Shown here: piece after piece, positions 19,098-27,619 of the stretch
Layout of the letters: each line of letters begins with the position of its first letter
Numbering within the stretch: position 1 is the first letter of the stretch
Assembly (NCBI RefSeq): GCF_900107205.1
Contig: NZ_FNPC01000002.1
Coordinates: forward strand, 186,001 to 250,000
Reading direction: 5' to 3'
DNA: 64,000 bases
Source: Halopenitus persicus
GTDB lineage: Archaea; Halobacteriota; Halobacteria; Halobacteriales; Haloferacaceae
The notes under the pieces: generated by a model
Databases searched by the model: none
What the model saw: the letters and a program-made list of their open reading frames with translations, nothing else
What the model was told of the DNA's origin: nothing
Made by a program: the position numbers and the translations under genes

Positions 19098-20261
19098 ATG
19101 GACAGAGACCGCGCGAGCCGTCGATCGTTTTTGTCGGCAGCCGGAACCGCCGCCGCCGTGGGGGTCGCGGGATGCGCCTCCTTCGAGGGACCGGCCGAGG
19201 AGACCGGAAGCGGAAACGGGGACGGGACCGGCGATGGGAGTCCCGACGGGACCGCGACGTCCTCCGGAAGCGGCGACGCCGACGGCGATCGGACCCTCGT
19301 CGTCGGGACCTACGGCGCGTTCATCGACGCCCCCTCGACGAGTCCCGGCGCCTGGCTCAAGGACGCCTTCGAGGCGGAGACGGGCGCGGAGCTCGTCTGG
19401 CAGACGCCGCCGAACGGGCTCAACTACTACATCGAGCGCCACAACGCGGGCGTCGACGTCGAGGCGGATCTGTACCTCGGTCTCAACCCGGACGATATGG
19501 TCCACATCGACGAGAACGCCGAGGGGACGCTGTTCGCCCAGGCGGGTGACGTCGAGGGACGCGACGACGTCAAGCCCGGGCTCGACTTCGACCCGAACGA
19601 CCGGGCGATCCCCTACGACACGGGCTACATCAGCCTCGTGTACGACGGCACCGCGACCGAGGCTCCGGAGACCTTCGAGGGGCTGCTCGCGGAGGAGCAC
19701 CGCGGGGACCTGATCGCTCAGGCTCCCGGTAGCGACACCGGGCGGGCCTTTCTGTTGCACACGATCCACGAGTTCGGCGCGGACGGCGAGTACGACTATC
19801 TCGACTACTGGGCGGACCTGCAGGCCAACGACGTCCGCGTGCTCGGCACGTGGAGCGACGCCTACGACGCGTGGTCCGCCGGCGAGGCGCCGATGGTCGT
19901 CTCCTACTCCACGGACCAGGTCTTCGCCGCCGAGAGCGGTGCCGACCTCCAGAAGCATCAGATCCGGTTTCTCAACGACCAGGGCTACGCGAACCCGGAG
20001 GGGATGGCCACCTTCGCCGACGCGGCCGACCCCGAGCTCGCCCGGGAGTTCATGTCGTTCGTCCTCCGTCCGGAGATCCAGGGCGGGATCGCCCGGCGGA
20101 ACGTCCAGTTCCCCGCGACCGAGACGGCGGAGCTTCCCGACGACTACGCCGACCTCGCCCACGAGCCGCCCGAACCGGTCACCTTCACGTATGCGGAACT
20201 GCAAGGGTCGCTCGATGGCTGGATCGACGACTGGGAACGCCAGTTCGCCGGTGGCAACTGA
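19098..20261 (+). CDS. ABC transporter substrate-binding lipoprotein, thiamine type
   Basis: 387 aa. Twin-arginine signal (ASRRSFLSAAG) with lipobox VAGC at residues ~23-26, then a Gly/Asp/Ser-rich spacer. The mature domain starts at 'RTLVVGTYGAFIDAP' and carries features of the ThiB/TbpA family (DTGYISLVYD, VSYSTDQV, EFMSFVLRPEIQ, SLDGWIDDWERQF). It captures the ligand outside the membrane for the permease and ATPase encoded next. A CTTAAGT box near 19064-19070 lies ~30 nt upstream. Thiamine is inferred from family resemblance; iron or polyamine ligands are less likely alternatives. Confidence 0.85.
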   Translation: MDRDRASRRSFLSAAGTAAAVGVAGCASFEGPAEETGSGNGDGTGDGSPDGTATSSGSGDADGDRTLVVGTYGAFIDAPSTSPGAWLKDAFEAETGAELVWQTPPNGLNYYIERHNAGVDVEADLYLGLNPDDMVHIDENAEGTLFAQAGDVEGRDDVKPGLDFDPNDRAIPYDTGYISLVYDGTATEAPETFEGLLAEEHRGDLIAQAPGSDTGRAFLLHTIHEFGADGEYDYLDYWADLQANDVRVLGTWSDAYDAWSAGEAPMVVSYSTDQVFAAESGADLQKHQIRFLNDQGYANPEGMATFADAADPELAREFMSFVLRPEIQGGIARRNVQFPATETAELPDDYADLAHEPPEPVTFTYAELQGSLDGWIDDWERQFAGGN

Positions 20262-20375
20262 CGCGCTCGTCGCCGACGCCGCCCGTAGGGCCGGACACGT
20301 CGCCCCTGCTGGCCAGCGGCGCTTCCACGTTACCCCTGCTGGCCGACGATCCCCGCATCGACGGAGGGCCAGCCC

Positions 20376-22190
20376 GTGAACGCACCCACCTCCCTCCTCG
20401 CTTTCGGCGAGCGGATTCGTCGGCGACTCGGCAGTCACGCCCTCGTGGCGCTGGCGATCCCCACGGTTCTCGTCCTCGTCGTCGTCTTCTATTACCCCGT
20501 CGCCACCGTCCTGATCGAGGCGGTGCGTCTCGACGGCACGCTCACGTTCGCTGCGTTTCTCGAGATCCTTCGGGATCCGTTCTACTTCGGCGACCTCGCG
20601 CGGCTGCTCGCTGGGGAGTCCCCGACCGTGGTCCTTCGCGACGTCGTCAGCCCCGACCGCCGGCTCGGGATCGTGGGGTTCACCGCCTATCAGGCGGCCC
20701 TGTCGACGCTCGCGAGCGTCGCCCTCGGGCTTCCGGGCGCGTACCTGCTGGCCCGCTTCGAGTTCCCCGGTCGCCGGGTCCTGCGGTCGGTGACGATCCT
20801 CCCGTTCGTCCTCCCGTCGATCATGGTCGCGGCCGGGTTCGTCGCCACGTTCGGCCGGTCGGGCACGCTGAACGCCGCCCTCGCGGCGATCGGGCTCCCG
20901 CGGGTCGAGCTCCTGTACACGCTGGAGGCGATCGTGATCGCCCACGCCTTTTATAACGCACCGCTCGTCACGCGCGTGACGACCGCCGCCTGGGAGTCGG
21001 TCGACGCGAGCGCGGTCGAGACCGCACGCAGCCTCGGCGCGAGCCCGCTTCGGGCGTTCGTCGACGTGGTCGCGCCGCAGGTGTACCCGGCGGTCCTCCT
21101 CGGCGCCGCGCTCTCGTTCGTGTTCACCTTCGGGAGCTTCCCGATCGTGCTCGCGCTCGGCGGCTTCGAGCTCGCGACCGTGGAGGTGTTCGTCTACCGG
21201 CTGGTTCGCGACCTCGAGTACGCCGAGGCGGCCGCGCTCGCGCTCGTGGAGCTGGCGATCTCGTTGACGCTGCTGTACGGCTACCTCCGGTACGAGGCCG
21301 CCCACACGGTTCGGTCCCGCGGCGCCCGTCCGCTCCCCCGGCGGTCGCTTCGACCGCCGTCGGGATTCCGGTCGGGCACCCTCCGCGAACTCCTGCCCCG
21401 CGCCGGGCTCGCCGTCTACGCCCTGGTCGCCGCGCTGGTGTTTCTCGCGCCGATCGCGAGTATGCTCTGGGCCAGCGTCACCGGCCCCGACGGCGTCACC
21501 CTCGAACACTACCGGTTCCTGCTGGAGCGACAGCGCACCGGGGCGGCGTTTCAGGTGCAGCCGTGGGACGCGGTTCGGAACTCGCTGCTGTTCGGGCTCG
21601 CGGCGCTCGCGGTCGCGCTCCCGATGGGCGTGGTCGTCTCCGTGCTGACGACCCGCGAGTACCGCGGCCGGAAGTTGGTCGACGCCGCGGCGATGGCCCC
21701 GCTCGCGGTCTCGGGGATCGTCGTCGGACTCGGGCTGCTCCGGGGGCTCGTCTTCGGCGTGGAGGTCGCGGGGACGCGGATCGCGGTCGGCGGCGCGGTC
21801 GCGATCGTGGCCGCCCACGCCGTGGCCGGCTACCCGTTCGTGGTGCGGACCGTCGCGCCGGGACTCGAGTCGCTCGACCGGTCGCTGGCCGAGTCCGCGC
21901 GGGCGCTCGGGGCCTCCCGCCTCCGGGCGCTTCTCGACGTCGAGCTCCCGCTCGTCTGGCCGGGCGTCGTCGCCGGGGCGGCGTTCGCGTTCGCGATCTC
22001 GGTCGGCGAGTTCTCGGCCACGGTCGTGCTCGCGACCGGCACCGACCAGTACACGATGCCGATCGCGATCGAGCGGTTCATCGGGCGCCGGGTCGGTCCC
22101 GCGACCGCGATGGGCGTCGTCCTCCTGCTCGTCACCACGGCGAGCTTCGTCGTTATCGACCGACTCGGAGGTGATCACGGTGGTCTCTAA
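20376..22190 (+). CDS. ABC transporter permease, two fused modules, thiamine type
   Basis: 604 aa from a GTG preceded by GGAGGG. Two homologous six-helix halves are present, each with the EAA loop (ETARSLGASPLRAFVDVVAPQ in the first; AESARALGASRLRALLDVELP in the second), as in ThiP/FbpB permeases. It forms the membrane channel for the preceding binding protein. The gap to the binding-protein gene is 114 bp and holds a repeated CCCCTGCTGGCC. Its stop overlaps the start of the ATPase gene by 11 nt. Confidence 0.88.
   Translation: MNAPTSLLAFGERIRRRLGSHALVALAIPTVLVLVVVFYYPVATVLIEAVRLDGTLTFAAFLEILRDPFYFGDLARLLAGESPTVVLRDVVSPDRRLGIVGFTAYQAALSTLASVALGLPGAYLLARFEFPGRRVLRSVTILPFVLPSIMVAAGFVATFGRSGTLNAALAAIGLPRVELLYTLEAIVIAHAFYNAPLVTRVTTAAWESVDASAVETARSLGASPLRAFVDVVAPQVYPAVLLGAALSFVFTFGSFPIVLALGGFELATVEVFVYRLVRDLEYAEAAALALVELAISLTLLYGYLRYEAAHTVRSRGARPLPRRSLRPPSGFRSGTLRELLPRAGLAVYALVAALVFLAPIASMLWASVTGPDGVTLEHYRFLLERQRTGAAFQVQPWDAVRNSLLFGLAALAVALPMGVVVSVLTTREYRGRKLVDAAAMAPLAVSGIVVGLGLLRGLVFGVEVAGTRIAVGGAVAIVAAHAVAGYPFVVRTVAPGLESLDRSLAESARALGASRLRALLDVELPLVWPGVVAGAAFAFAISVGEFSATVVLATGTDQYTMPIAIERFIGRRVGPATAMGVVLLLVTTASFVVIDRLGGDHGGL
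22167..22176 (+). promoter_or_regulatory. Full Shine-Dalgarno deciding a GTG start
   Basis: GGAGGTGATC, fully complementary to the 16S rRNA tail, lies 6 nt before the GTG at 22180. It rules out the GTG at 22171, which sits inside the motif. Confidence 0.75.
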
Positions 22191-23496
22191 TTCCGACTCC
22201 GACGCCGAACCAGCCACCGACTCGGACGCCGACTCAGTCGCCCAACCGGACGCCGACTCAGTCGCCCAACCGGACGCCGACTCAGTCGCCCAACCGGACG
22301 CCGAACCGAGTGCCGATTCCCCGATCGCCCTCGAACTCGCCGACGTCACGCGCCGGTACGGCGACACCGCGGCGGTGGACGGCGTCTCGATCCGGGTCCG
22401 GCAGGGCGAGTTCTTCACGCTCGTCGGTCCATCCGGGTGCGGGAAGACCACCACGCTCCGGCTGATCGGCGGCTTCGAGGCCCCCTCCTCCGGGACGGTC
22501 CGCTTCGGCGACCGGGACGTCGCCGGCGTCCCGCCCGAGGACCGGGACGTCGGCGTCGTCTTCCAGAACTACGCGCTGTTCCCGCACATGACCGTCGGCG
22601 AGAACGTCGCCTACGGGCTCCGCTTTGCGGACCCGCCGGGTGACGTCTCCCGCGAGGAGCGCGTGACGGAGCTGCTCGACCTCGTCGACCTGCCCGGGAT
22701 GACCGACCGCGACCCGGACGAGCTGTCGGGGGGCCAGCGCCAGCGCGTCGCGATCGCCCGGGCGCTGGCCCCCGGTCCGGAGGTCCTGCTGCTCGACGAA
22801 CCGATGAGCGCGCTCGACGCGAAGCTCCGCGAGCGCCTCCGGATGCAGGTGCGGTCGATCCAGCGCGAGCTCGACATCACCACCGTCTACGTCACCCACG
22901 ACCAGGAGGAGGCGCTCGCCGTCTCCGACCGCGTCGCCGTGATGAACGCGGGGCAGGTCGAACAGGTCGATACCCCCAGACGCGTCTATCGCCGGCCGAC
23001 GACCCGGTTCGTCGCCGAGTTCGTCGGCGACAACAACGTGTTCTCCGGGACCGTGCGCGACGTCACCCCGGAAGCCGACGCCGTCGATCGATCCGTGGAA
23101 GCATCCGCCGGGGATCGTCTCGCCACGCTCGCGGTCGACGACACGTCGATCCGGGTCGCCCTGGGGGATCGGTCCGTCGACGACGGTGGTGGGTCGGACG
23201 GACGGCGCTCCGTTCGCGTCGGGGACCGTCTCACCGTCTGCGTTCGTCCCGAGGACCTTCGATTCCTCGAGGATCCGGACTCGAGCCGTGAGGGCGCCGC
23301 GAACGCCCTCCGAGCCACGGTCGAGAGCGCCGAATTCCTCGGCGAAACGACGCGGGTTCACCTTCGCCGGAACGACCGGTCGCTCGTCGGCCGGACGCGT
23401 GACCCGCTTTCGGGGGTCGTATCCGTCCGCTTCGACCCGACCGCGGTTCACGTGATCGGCGTTGACCGCGATGGGACCGTTGACGGACGCCGGTGA
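22180..23496 (+). CDS. ABC transporter ATP-binding protein, thiamine/iron/spermidine family
   Basis: 438 aa from the GTG at 22180. An N-terminal ~45-residue disordered stretch consists of three copies of DADSVAQP. The ATPase domain follows with Walker A GPSGCGKTT, signature LSGGQRQRVA, Walker B VLLLDEP and the H-loop THDQEEA. The C-terminal TOBE-like region (~residues 285-438) is split by acidic inserts. It powers the permease encoded just upstream, whose stop it overlaps. The repeat-encoded tail is an oddity not needed for function. Confidence 0.93.
   Translation: MVSNSDSDAEPATDSDADSVAQPDADSVAQPDADSVAQPDAEPSADSPIALELADVTRRYGDTAAVDGVSIRVRQGEFFTLVGPSGCGKTTTLRLIGGFEAPSSGTVRFGDRDVAGVPPEDRDVGVVFQNYALFPHMTVGENVAYGLRFADPPGDVSREERVTELLDLVDLPGMTDRDPDELSGGQRQRVAIARALAPGPEVLLLDEPMSALDAKLRERLRMQVRSIQRELDITTVYVTHDQEEALAVSDRVAVMNAGQVEQVDTPRRVYRRPTTRFVAEFVGDNNVFSGTVRDVTPEADAVDRSVEASAGDRLATLAVDDTSIRVALGDRSVDDGGGSDGRRSVRVGDRLTVCVRPEDLRFLEDPDSSREGAANALRATVESAEFLGETTRVHLRRNDRSLVGRTRDPLSGVVSVRFDPTAVHVIGVDRDGTVDGRR
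22225..22304. repeat. 24-bp in-frame triplicate at the ATPase N-terminus
   Basis: Three perfect 24-bp copies (22225-22248, 22249-22272, 22273-22296) plus 8 bp, encoding DADSVAQP repeats. Confidence 0.92.
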
Positions 23497-23501
23497 TCCG
23501 G

Positions 23502-23657
23502 CGGCAGCTCGAGGGCGTGGGTGTGGACGGCGGCTCGAGGGCGTGGACGCGAACGGCAGCTCGAGGGCGTGGACGCGAACGGCAGCTCGAGGGCGTGGAC
23601 GCGAACGGCAGCTCGAGGGCGTGGACGCGAACGGCGGTTCGAGGACGTGGTCGCGGA
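23502..23657. repeat. Six-copy 26-bp tandem array
   Basis: Six contiguous 26-bp units fill most of the 222-bp gap between the ATPase stop (23496) and hisG. Units 3-5 are identical; the first, second and last differ at a few bases. Each holds the palindrome GCTCGAGG/CTCGAG core. Confidence 0.95.
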
Positions 23658-23718
23658 CGACGATCGCGGAACCCGCTCGTGACGAAAACGGTTTCCACCC
23701 GCCCCGCGTTGGTCGGGT

Positions 23719-24657
23719 ATGCGCATCGCCGTCCCCAACAAGGGCCGTCTCCACGAGCCGACGATCGAGCTGCTCGAACGCGCCGGACTGCACGTCGAGC
23801 GGACGGCGGACCGGCAGCTGTACGCCGACACCGTCGACCCGGACGTCTCGATCCTGTACGCGCGCGCGGCCGACATTCCCGAGTACGTCCGCGACGGCGC
23901 TGCCGATCTCGGCATCACCGGGCTCGATCAGGCCACCGAATCCGGCGGCGTGGTCGAGACCGCGGCCGCTGCCGACGTGGACGGTTCGACCGGGGGGGCT
24001 TCGGGTGACGCGGAGACGGTCGACGAGGACGCCCTCGTCGACCTGCTGGACCTCGAGTACGGGTCCTGTCGCCTTGTCCTCGCCGCGCCGGAGGACGGCG
24101 GGATCGAGTCGGTCGCGGACCTGGAAGGACGGACGGTCGCGACGGAGTTCCCCACGATCACGCGGTCGTACTTCGAGTCGGCCGGGGTCGACGCGGAGAT
24201 CGTCACCGTCACCGGCGCGACCGAGCTCACCCCACACGTCGAGATGGCCGACGCGATCGTCGACATCACCTCGACCGGCACGACGCTGCGGGTGAACCGC
24301 CTCGCGGTCATCGACGAGGTGCTCGACTCCTCGGTGCGGCTGTTCGCCCGTCCGGACGTCGTCGACGACGCGAAGGTCCAGCAGGTCGTGACCGCGCTCC
24401 GATCCGTCCTCGCCGCCGAGGACAAGCGCTACCTGATGATGAACGCTCCGAAAGACGAGCTCCCGGCGGTCAAGGACGTCCTCCCCGGTCTCGACGGCCC
24501 GACGGTGATGGACGTCGAGGCCGACGAGAACGGCGACGGGACCGTGGCGGTCCACGCCGTCGTCGACGAGCGCGACGTCTTCTCGGTCATCACCGACCTC
24601 AAGGACGTCGGCGCGAGCGGGATCCTCGTCACCGAGATCGAGCGCCTCGTGGAGTGA
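23719..24657 (+). CDS. hisG: ATP phosphoribosyltransferase HisG (long form)
   Basis: 312 aa. It catalyses the first step of histidine synthesis, ATP plus PRPP to phosphoribosyl-ATP. The start '[11 protein letters not shown]' and the 'DLGITGLD' and '[19 protein letters not shown]' PRPP-site motifs are diagnostic. The last ~75 residues ([16 protein letters not shown]...) form the ACT-like regulatory domain where histidine binds in long-form enzymes. A ~25-residue acidic insert ([17 protein letters not shown]) near residue 95 is haloarchaeal padding. It stands alone here; other his genes are not in the window. Confidence 0.96.
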   Translation: MRIAVPNKGRLHEPTIELLERAGLHVERTADRQLYADTVDPDVSILYARAADIPEYVRDGAADLGITGLDQATESGGVVETAAAADVDGSTGGASGDAETVDEDALVDLLDLEYGSCRLVLAAPEDGGIESVADLEGRTVATEFPTITRSYFESAGVDAEIVTVTGATELTPHVEMADAIVDITSTGTTLRVNRLAVIDEVLDSSVRLFARPDVVDDAKVQQVVTALRSVLAAEDKRYLMMNAPKDELPAVKDVLPGLDGPTVMDVEADENGDGTVAVHAVVDERDVFSVITDLKDVGASGILVTEIERLVE

Positions 24658-24704
24658 TCACCGGCGATCCGGTCGCTCCGCTGTTCGGCGCTCGTCAATT
24701 CGTT

Positions 24705-24803
24705 CCGCCGTCGGCCGCTCGTTCTCTAACCCGCCGTCGGCCGCTCGTTCTCTAACCCGCCGTCGGCCGCTCGTTCTCTAACCCGCCGTCGGCCGCTCGT
24801 TCG
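24705..24803. repeat. 26-bp tandem repeat at a convergent gene end
   Basis: Three perfect 26-bp copies (24705, 24731, 24757) and a 21-bp fourth in the 147-bp gap between hisG and the CPBP gene. The fourth copy ends at the CPBP stop codon. Confidence 0.93.
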
Positions 24804-24804
24804 C

Positions 24805-25836
24805 TCACTCCGCCGTCCGTTTCCCGTCGCCTCCAGTCTCGGCCCCGAGCAGTTCGGAGTCGGCCTTGCGCAGGTCGGGGTCGGTCACGGCCGGGTGGAG
24901 CCGGATCCCCCCGGTCCGCCGGCGGACCCACCACGCGATCGCCGCACAACCGAGAAGGACCCCGCCCAGGCCCAGAAGGCCGCCCTCCGGACCGAACCGG
25001 CCGCCCGTGAGAACCGTCGGTCCGACGACCCGCGTCTCGATCGCGGTGACCGGCAGGGAGACGCCAGAGACGCCGAAGCCGAATCCCGCGCCCTGGACGA
25101 GGTTCCAGGTCACGTGCACGCCGATCGGGATCGCGAGCTCCCCGGTGAGGAGGTAGCCGAGCGCGAGGAACACCCCGGCCAGGCCGATGATCGCGGTCGA
25201 GAGCGCCGTCGCGTTGGGGTTGGTGGCGTGAAGAACCCCGAAAACGCCCGCCGACAGGACCGTCGCCAGCGCGGCCGCGAACCGGTCGCCGACGACCCGG
25301 AACCCCTCCGCGAGGTTCGTCAGCAGCCAGCCGCGGACGAGCAGTTCCTCGTAGATCCCGACCGCCAGGAAGAACGCCAGCACCCCCGCGAACGCGAGGA
25401 GGACCGGCTCGCCCGACCGGGAGACCAGCGTCTCGCGGGGGACGTACCACCCCGCGGCCCAGCCCGCGAGGAAGATCGCGGCCTGCAGGGCGGCGCCGAG
25501 CGCGAGCCCGAAGCCGCAGTCGATCCACCACCCGCGGTCGATCCGAAGCCCGTAATCGGCGAGCGGGCGCCGGTCGACGACCCGGGCGGCGACGGTGCAG
25601 CCGACGGCCGTGACTGCCAGGCTCCCCGCGCCGGCGACGACGAGCGCCGCGGTTCCCTCGGGGGTCGGCAGCGACAGCGCTCCGACCGCGATGCTGGCGC
25701 CGATCGCGATCGCGAGGAACACGGCGATGGCGAGCACGAGGCGGATCGGCGTGCGTGGGCGGGCCTCCTCGCCGTTCCAGAGGGCTCGTCGGACCGGCGT
25801 CGGGACGACGCGAGCGATTCGGGTTCGGCTGGACAT
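24805..25836 (-). CDS. CPBP-family intramembrane metalloprotease
   Basis: 343 aa, about eight membrane segments. The Abi/CPBP (Rce1-like) motifs are present: 'EELLVRGWL' (EExxxR) near residue 165, 'FGVLHATNPN' (FxxxH) near 200, and 'HVTWNL' (HxxxN) near 245. These hold the catalytic glutamates, histidines and asparagine. Family members cleave prenylated or membrane proteins, or confer immunity to peptides; the substrate here is unknown. The cytoplasmic tail is acidic. A 4-copy DNA repeat abuts its 3' end. Confidence 0.88.
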   Translation of the reverse strand: MSSRTRIARVVPTPVRRALWNGEEARPRTPIRLVLAIAVFLAIAIGASIAVGALSLPTPEGTAALVVAGAGSLAVTAVGCTVAARVVDRRPLADYGLRIDRGWWIDCGFGLALGAALQAAIFLAGWAAGWYVPRETLVSRSGEPVLLAFAGVLAFFLAVGIYEELLVRGWLLTNLAEGFRVVGDRFAAALATVLSAGVFGVLHATNPNATALSTAIIGLAGVFLALGYLLTGELAIPIGVHVTWNLVQGAGFGFGVSGVSLPVTAIETRVVGPTVLTGGRFGPEGGLLGLGGVLLGCAAIAWWVRRRTGGIRLHPAVTDPDLRKADSELLGAETGGDGKRTAE

Positions 25837-25888
25837 CCATCGTCCGATGGCGCGGCAACGGACAAAAAGGTCCGCGTGGATTGCTCGA

Positions 25889-26260
25889 TCACGTCGGGCG
25901 GCTCGCCCAGATGATCGAGGCGGCGACGACGACCACGGTCACGAGGACGGTGACGGTGAAGTGGATGACCGTGATGGTCGCGGTGCGGCGCGGCGGACCG
26001 CCGTAGGCCCACCGGATCGCCGCGGCGTCGAGCGCGATCGCGACGGGAAGGGTGATCGTGGCCGGGAGCGTGAGCGTGCCGCCGACGATGCTCACGATCG
26101 CGGGCCAGGGACCGACCAGAAGGGCCCGTTTCGGGTCCGGGTCGGCGACGACGTTTCGGGCGGCGACGTGGGCCGTCACGGCGAGCCCGAGCGAGAAGAG
26201 GACGAGCGTACCGAGGACGGCGATCGGGCTGACGCCGCTCTGAAGCTGGAGGGGGACCAT
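25889..26260 (-). CDS. Small haloarchaeal membrane protein next to TBP
   Basis: 123 aa from the ATG at 26260 (a GTG one codon earlier is possible). Four hydrophobic segments are visible (VLGTLVLFSLGLAVTAHVAA; IVSIVGGTLTLPATITLP; AIALDAAAIRWAYGG; the C-terminal VTVLVTVVVVAASII). It lies 9 nt after the TBP stop on the same strand, so it is probably co-transcribed. No known function. Confidence 0.65.
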   Translation of the reverse strand: MVPLQLQSGVSPIAVLGTLVLFSLGLAVTAHVAARNVVADPDPKRALLVGPWPAIVSIVGGTLTLPATITLPVAIALDAAAIRWAYGGPPRRTATITVIHFTVTVLVTVVVVAASIIWASRPT

Positions 26261-26269
26261 CACGCGGGC

Positions 26270-26830
26270 TCAGCCGAACAGCCCGAGCTCCTCGAGCCGC
26301 TCGACGATGACGTCGACGGCGCGTTCGGCGTCCGCCGGCTCCTTGCCGCCGGTGATCACGAGCTTGCCGGATCCGAACAGCAGCGCGACCACGTCGGGGT
26401 CGTCGAGCCGGTAGACGAGGCCGGGGAACTGCTCGGGCTCGTACTCGATGTGCTCCAACCCGAGGCCGATCGCGATCGCGTTCAGGTTGAGGTCGTCGCC
26501 CAGATCCGCGGAGGTGACGATGTTCTGGACCGTGATCTCCGGCTCATCCGCGACCGGGATCTCGAGGGCGCGCAGTTCGTCGAAGACGATGTGGAGGCTC
26601 TCGTGGACCGCGTCCGTCGACTTCGCGCCGGTACAGACGATCTTTCCCGACCGGAAGATGAGTGCGGCCGACTTCGGCGACTGGGTGCGGTAGACGAGGC
26701 CGGGGAACTGCTCGGGGTCGTAGTCCGCGCCCTCCAGGTCCATCGCGACGCTCTCGAGGTCGAGCTCCTGGCCGATCCCCGTCGACGCGACGACGTTCTC
26801 GATCGTGATCGTGTCCTTCGGATCGGTCAT
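26270..26830 (-). CDS. tbp: TATA-binding protein (TBP)
   Basis: 186 aa from the ATG at 26830. Two imperfect repeats typical of TBP are seen ('IENVVASTGIG...YDPEQFPGLVYR...AALIFRSGKIVCTGAKS' and 'VQNIVTSADLG...YEPEQFPGLVYR...ALLFGSGKLVITGGK', each broken here). TBP binds the TATA box and recruits TFB and RNA polymerase. Haloarchaea carry several TBPs; this has the usual acidic composition. A TTTTTAAA box at 26857-26864 lies ~30 nt upstream. It is divergent from a small charged gene at 26955. Confidence 0.97.
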   Translation of the reverse strand: MTDPKDTITIENVVASTGIGQELDLESVAMDLEGADYDPEQFPGLVYRTQSPKSAALIFRSGKIVCTGAKSTDAVHESLHIVFDELRALEIPVADEPEITVQNIVTSADLGDDLNLNAIAIGLGLEHIEYEPEQFPGLVYRLDDPDVVALLFGSGKLVITGGKEPADAERAVDVIVERLEELGLFG

Positions 26831-26919
26831 CAACGGCCTAACTGACGACTGGATGATTTAAAAAGGTGGTCGTTAGCGGCCCGGGGTCGGGACCGTCGAT
26901 CCCGACGATCCGTGCAAAC

Positions 26920-26932
26920 GTTCTTAAGTATG
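26920..26932 (+). promoter_or_regulatory. TATA box of the small charged gene
   Basis: CTTAAGTA lies about 27 nt before the ATG at 26955, consistent with a leaderless transcript. Confidence 0.6.
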
Positions 26933-26954
26933 TGGGCTGTTACCACAACTGACG

Positions 26955-27116
26955 ATGCCAGACACCAAATCCGGGCGCGAGAAGAAGGGACGAAACAAGC
27001 GCCGCCAGCTGGAGAACCGCCTCGCGGAGCGGGAACTCACCGCCGAGGAGGAGCCGCCGGAGCCCGAGGACGAGGAGATCGACTCGGAGATCCTCGACGC
27101 CGACGAGACGGAGTAG
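26955..27116 (+). CDS. Small bipolar charged protein
   Basis: 53 aa. The N-terminal half is strongly basic (MPDTKSGREKKGRNKRRQL) and the C-terminal half strongly acidic (EEPPEPEDEEIDSEILDADE). A TATA box 27 nt upstream supports expression and a leaderless start. The charge split suggests nucleic-acid or ribosome contact at one end and solubility at the other, but no family is recognised. It is divergent from TBP. A tandem repeat begins right after the stop. Confidence 0.7.
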   Translation: MPDTKSGREKKGRNKRRQLENRLAERELTAEEEPPEPEDEEIDSEILDADETE

Positions 27117-27126
27117 GCTCGTTTGT

Positions 27127-27212
27127 CCGTCATTCGACTCTCGCTCCCTGCCCGTCGTTCGACTCTCGCTCCCTGCCCGTCGTTCGACTCTCGCTCCCTG
27201 CTCGTCGTTCGA
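27127..27212. repeat. 25-bp tandem repeat, three copies plus partial
   Basis: Copies at 27127, 27152 and 27177, the first with one mismatch, then 11 bp of a fourth; starts 10 nt after the stop of the small charged gene. Confidence 0.9.
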
Positions 27213-27228
27213 TTCCCGATCCGTTGCT

Positions 27229-27299
27229 CCGTCCTTCGGTTTCCGATTCGTTCGTCCGTCCTTCGGTTTCCGATTCGTTCGTCCGTCGTTCGTTTCCCG
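27229..27299. repeat. 27-bp tandem duplication
   Basis: Two identical 27-bp copies (27229-27255, 27256-27282) followed by a degenerate third, unrelated in exact sequence to the 25-bp array beside it. Confidence 0.88.
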
Positions 27300-27579
27300 C
27301 CCGTTCGCGGCCTTTTATAAGTAACTCGACGGCGTTGACCGCTTCGTCCCGCCCACCGCTCTCCGATCGATCCGATTCGACCGTTTTGCTGGTCCCGCCC
27401 GTTCGACGACGCCCTGATCGTGACAGTAGTTACCATACTTAAACGAGGGGATCTCAGGGCGTTCCGGGATCGCGGAGGTTCGTCATCATCCAGCGTTCAT
27501 TTCGTCTCAAGGCGACGCAATCAGTCGGTTTTGTCTCGGAATTCATCCCTCTTCGTTTCCCCACCGTCGAACCGGTGAC

Positions 27580-27594
27580 GATGGGTTTATATAG
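27580..27594 (+). promoter_or_regulatory. Strong thermosome promoter
   Basis: GATGGGTTTATATAG combines a purine-rich BRE with TTTATATA, about 30 nt before the ATG at 27620. Strong TATA boxes are usual for heat-shock-inducible haloarchaeal chaperonins. Confidence 0.7.
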
Positions 27595-27619
27595 AATCAC
27601 AATCAATCCTCCCTTGTCT

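Larger units (their letters stand above)
27117..27619. other. 503-bp spacer before the thermosome gene
   Basis: No convincing gene. The first ~185 bp are tandem repeats (25-bp and 27-bp families). CTTTTATAAG at 27311-27320 and CATACTTAAAC at 27433-27443 are further TATA-like sites with no gene at the right distance. The thermosome promoter occupies the end. Confidence 0.6.

Noticed and set aside
23502-23657. Repeat array as a CRISPR
   Set aside because: Units are contiguous without spacers and no cas genes are near.
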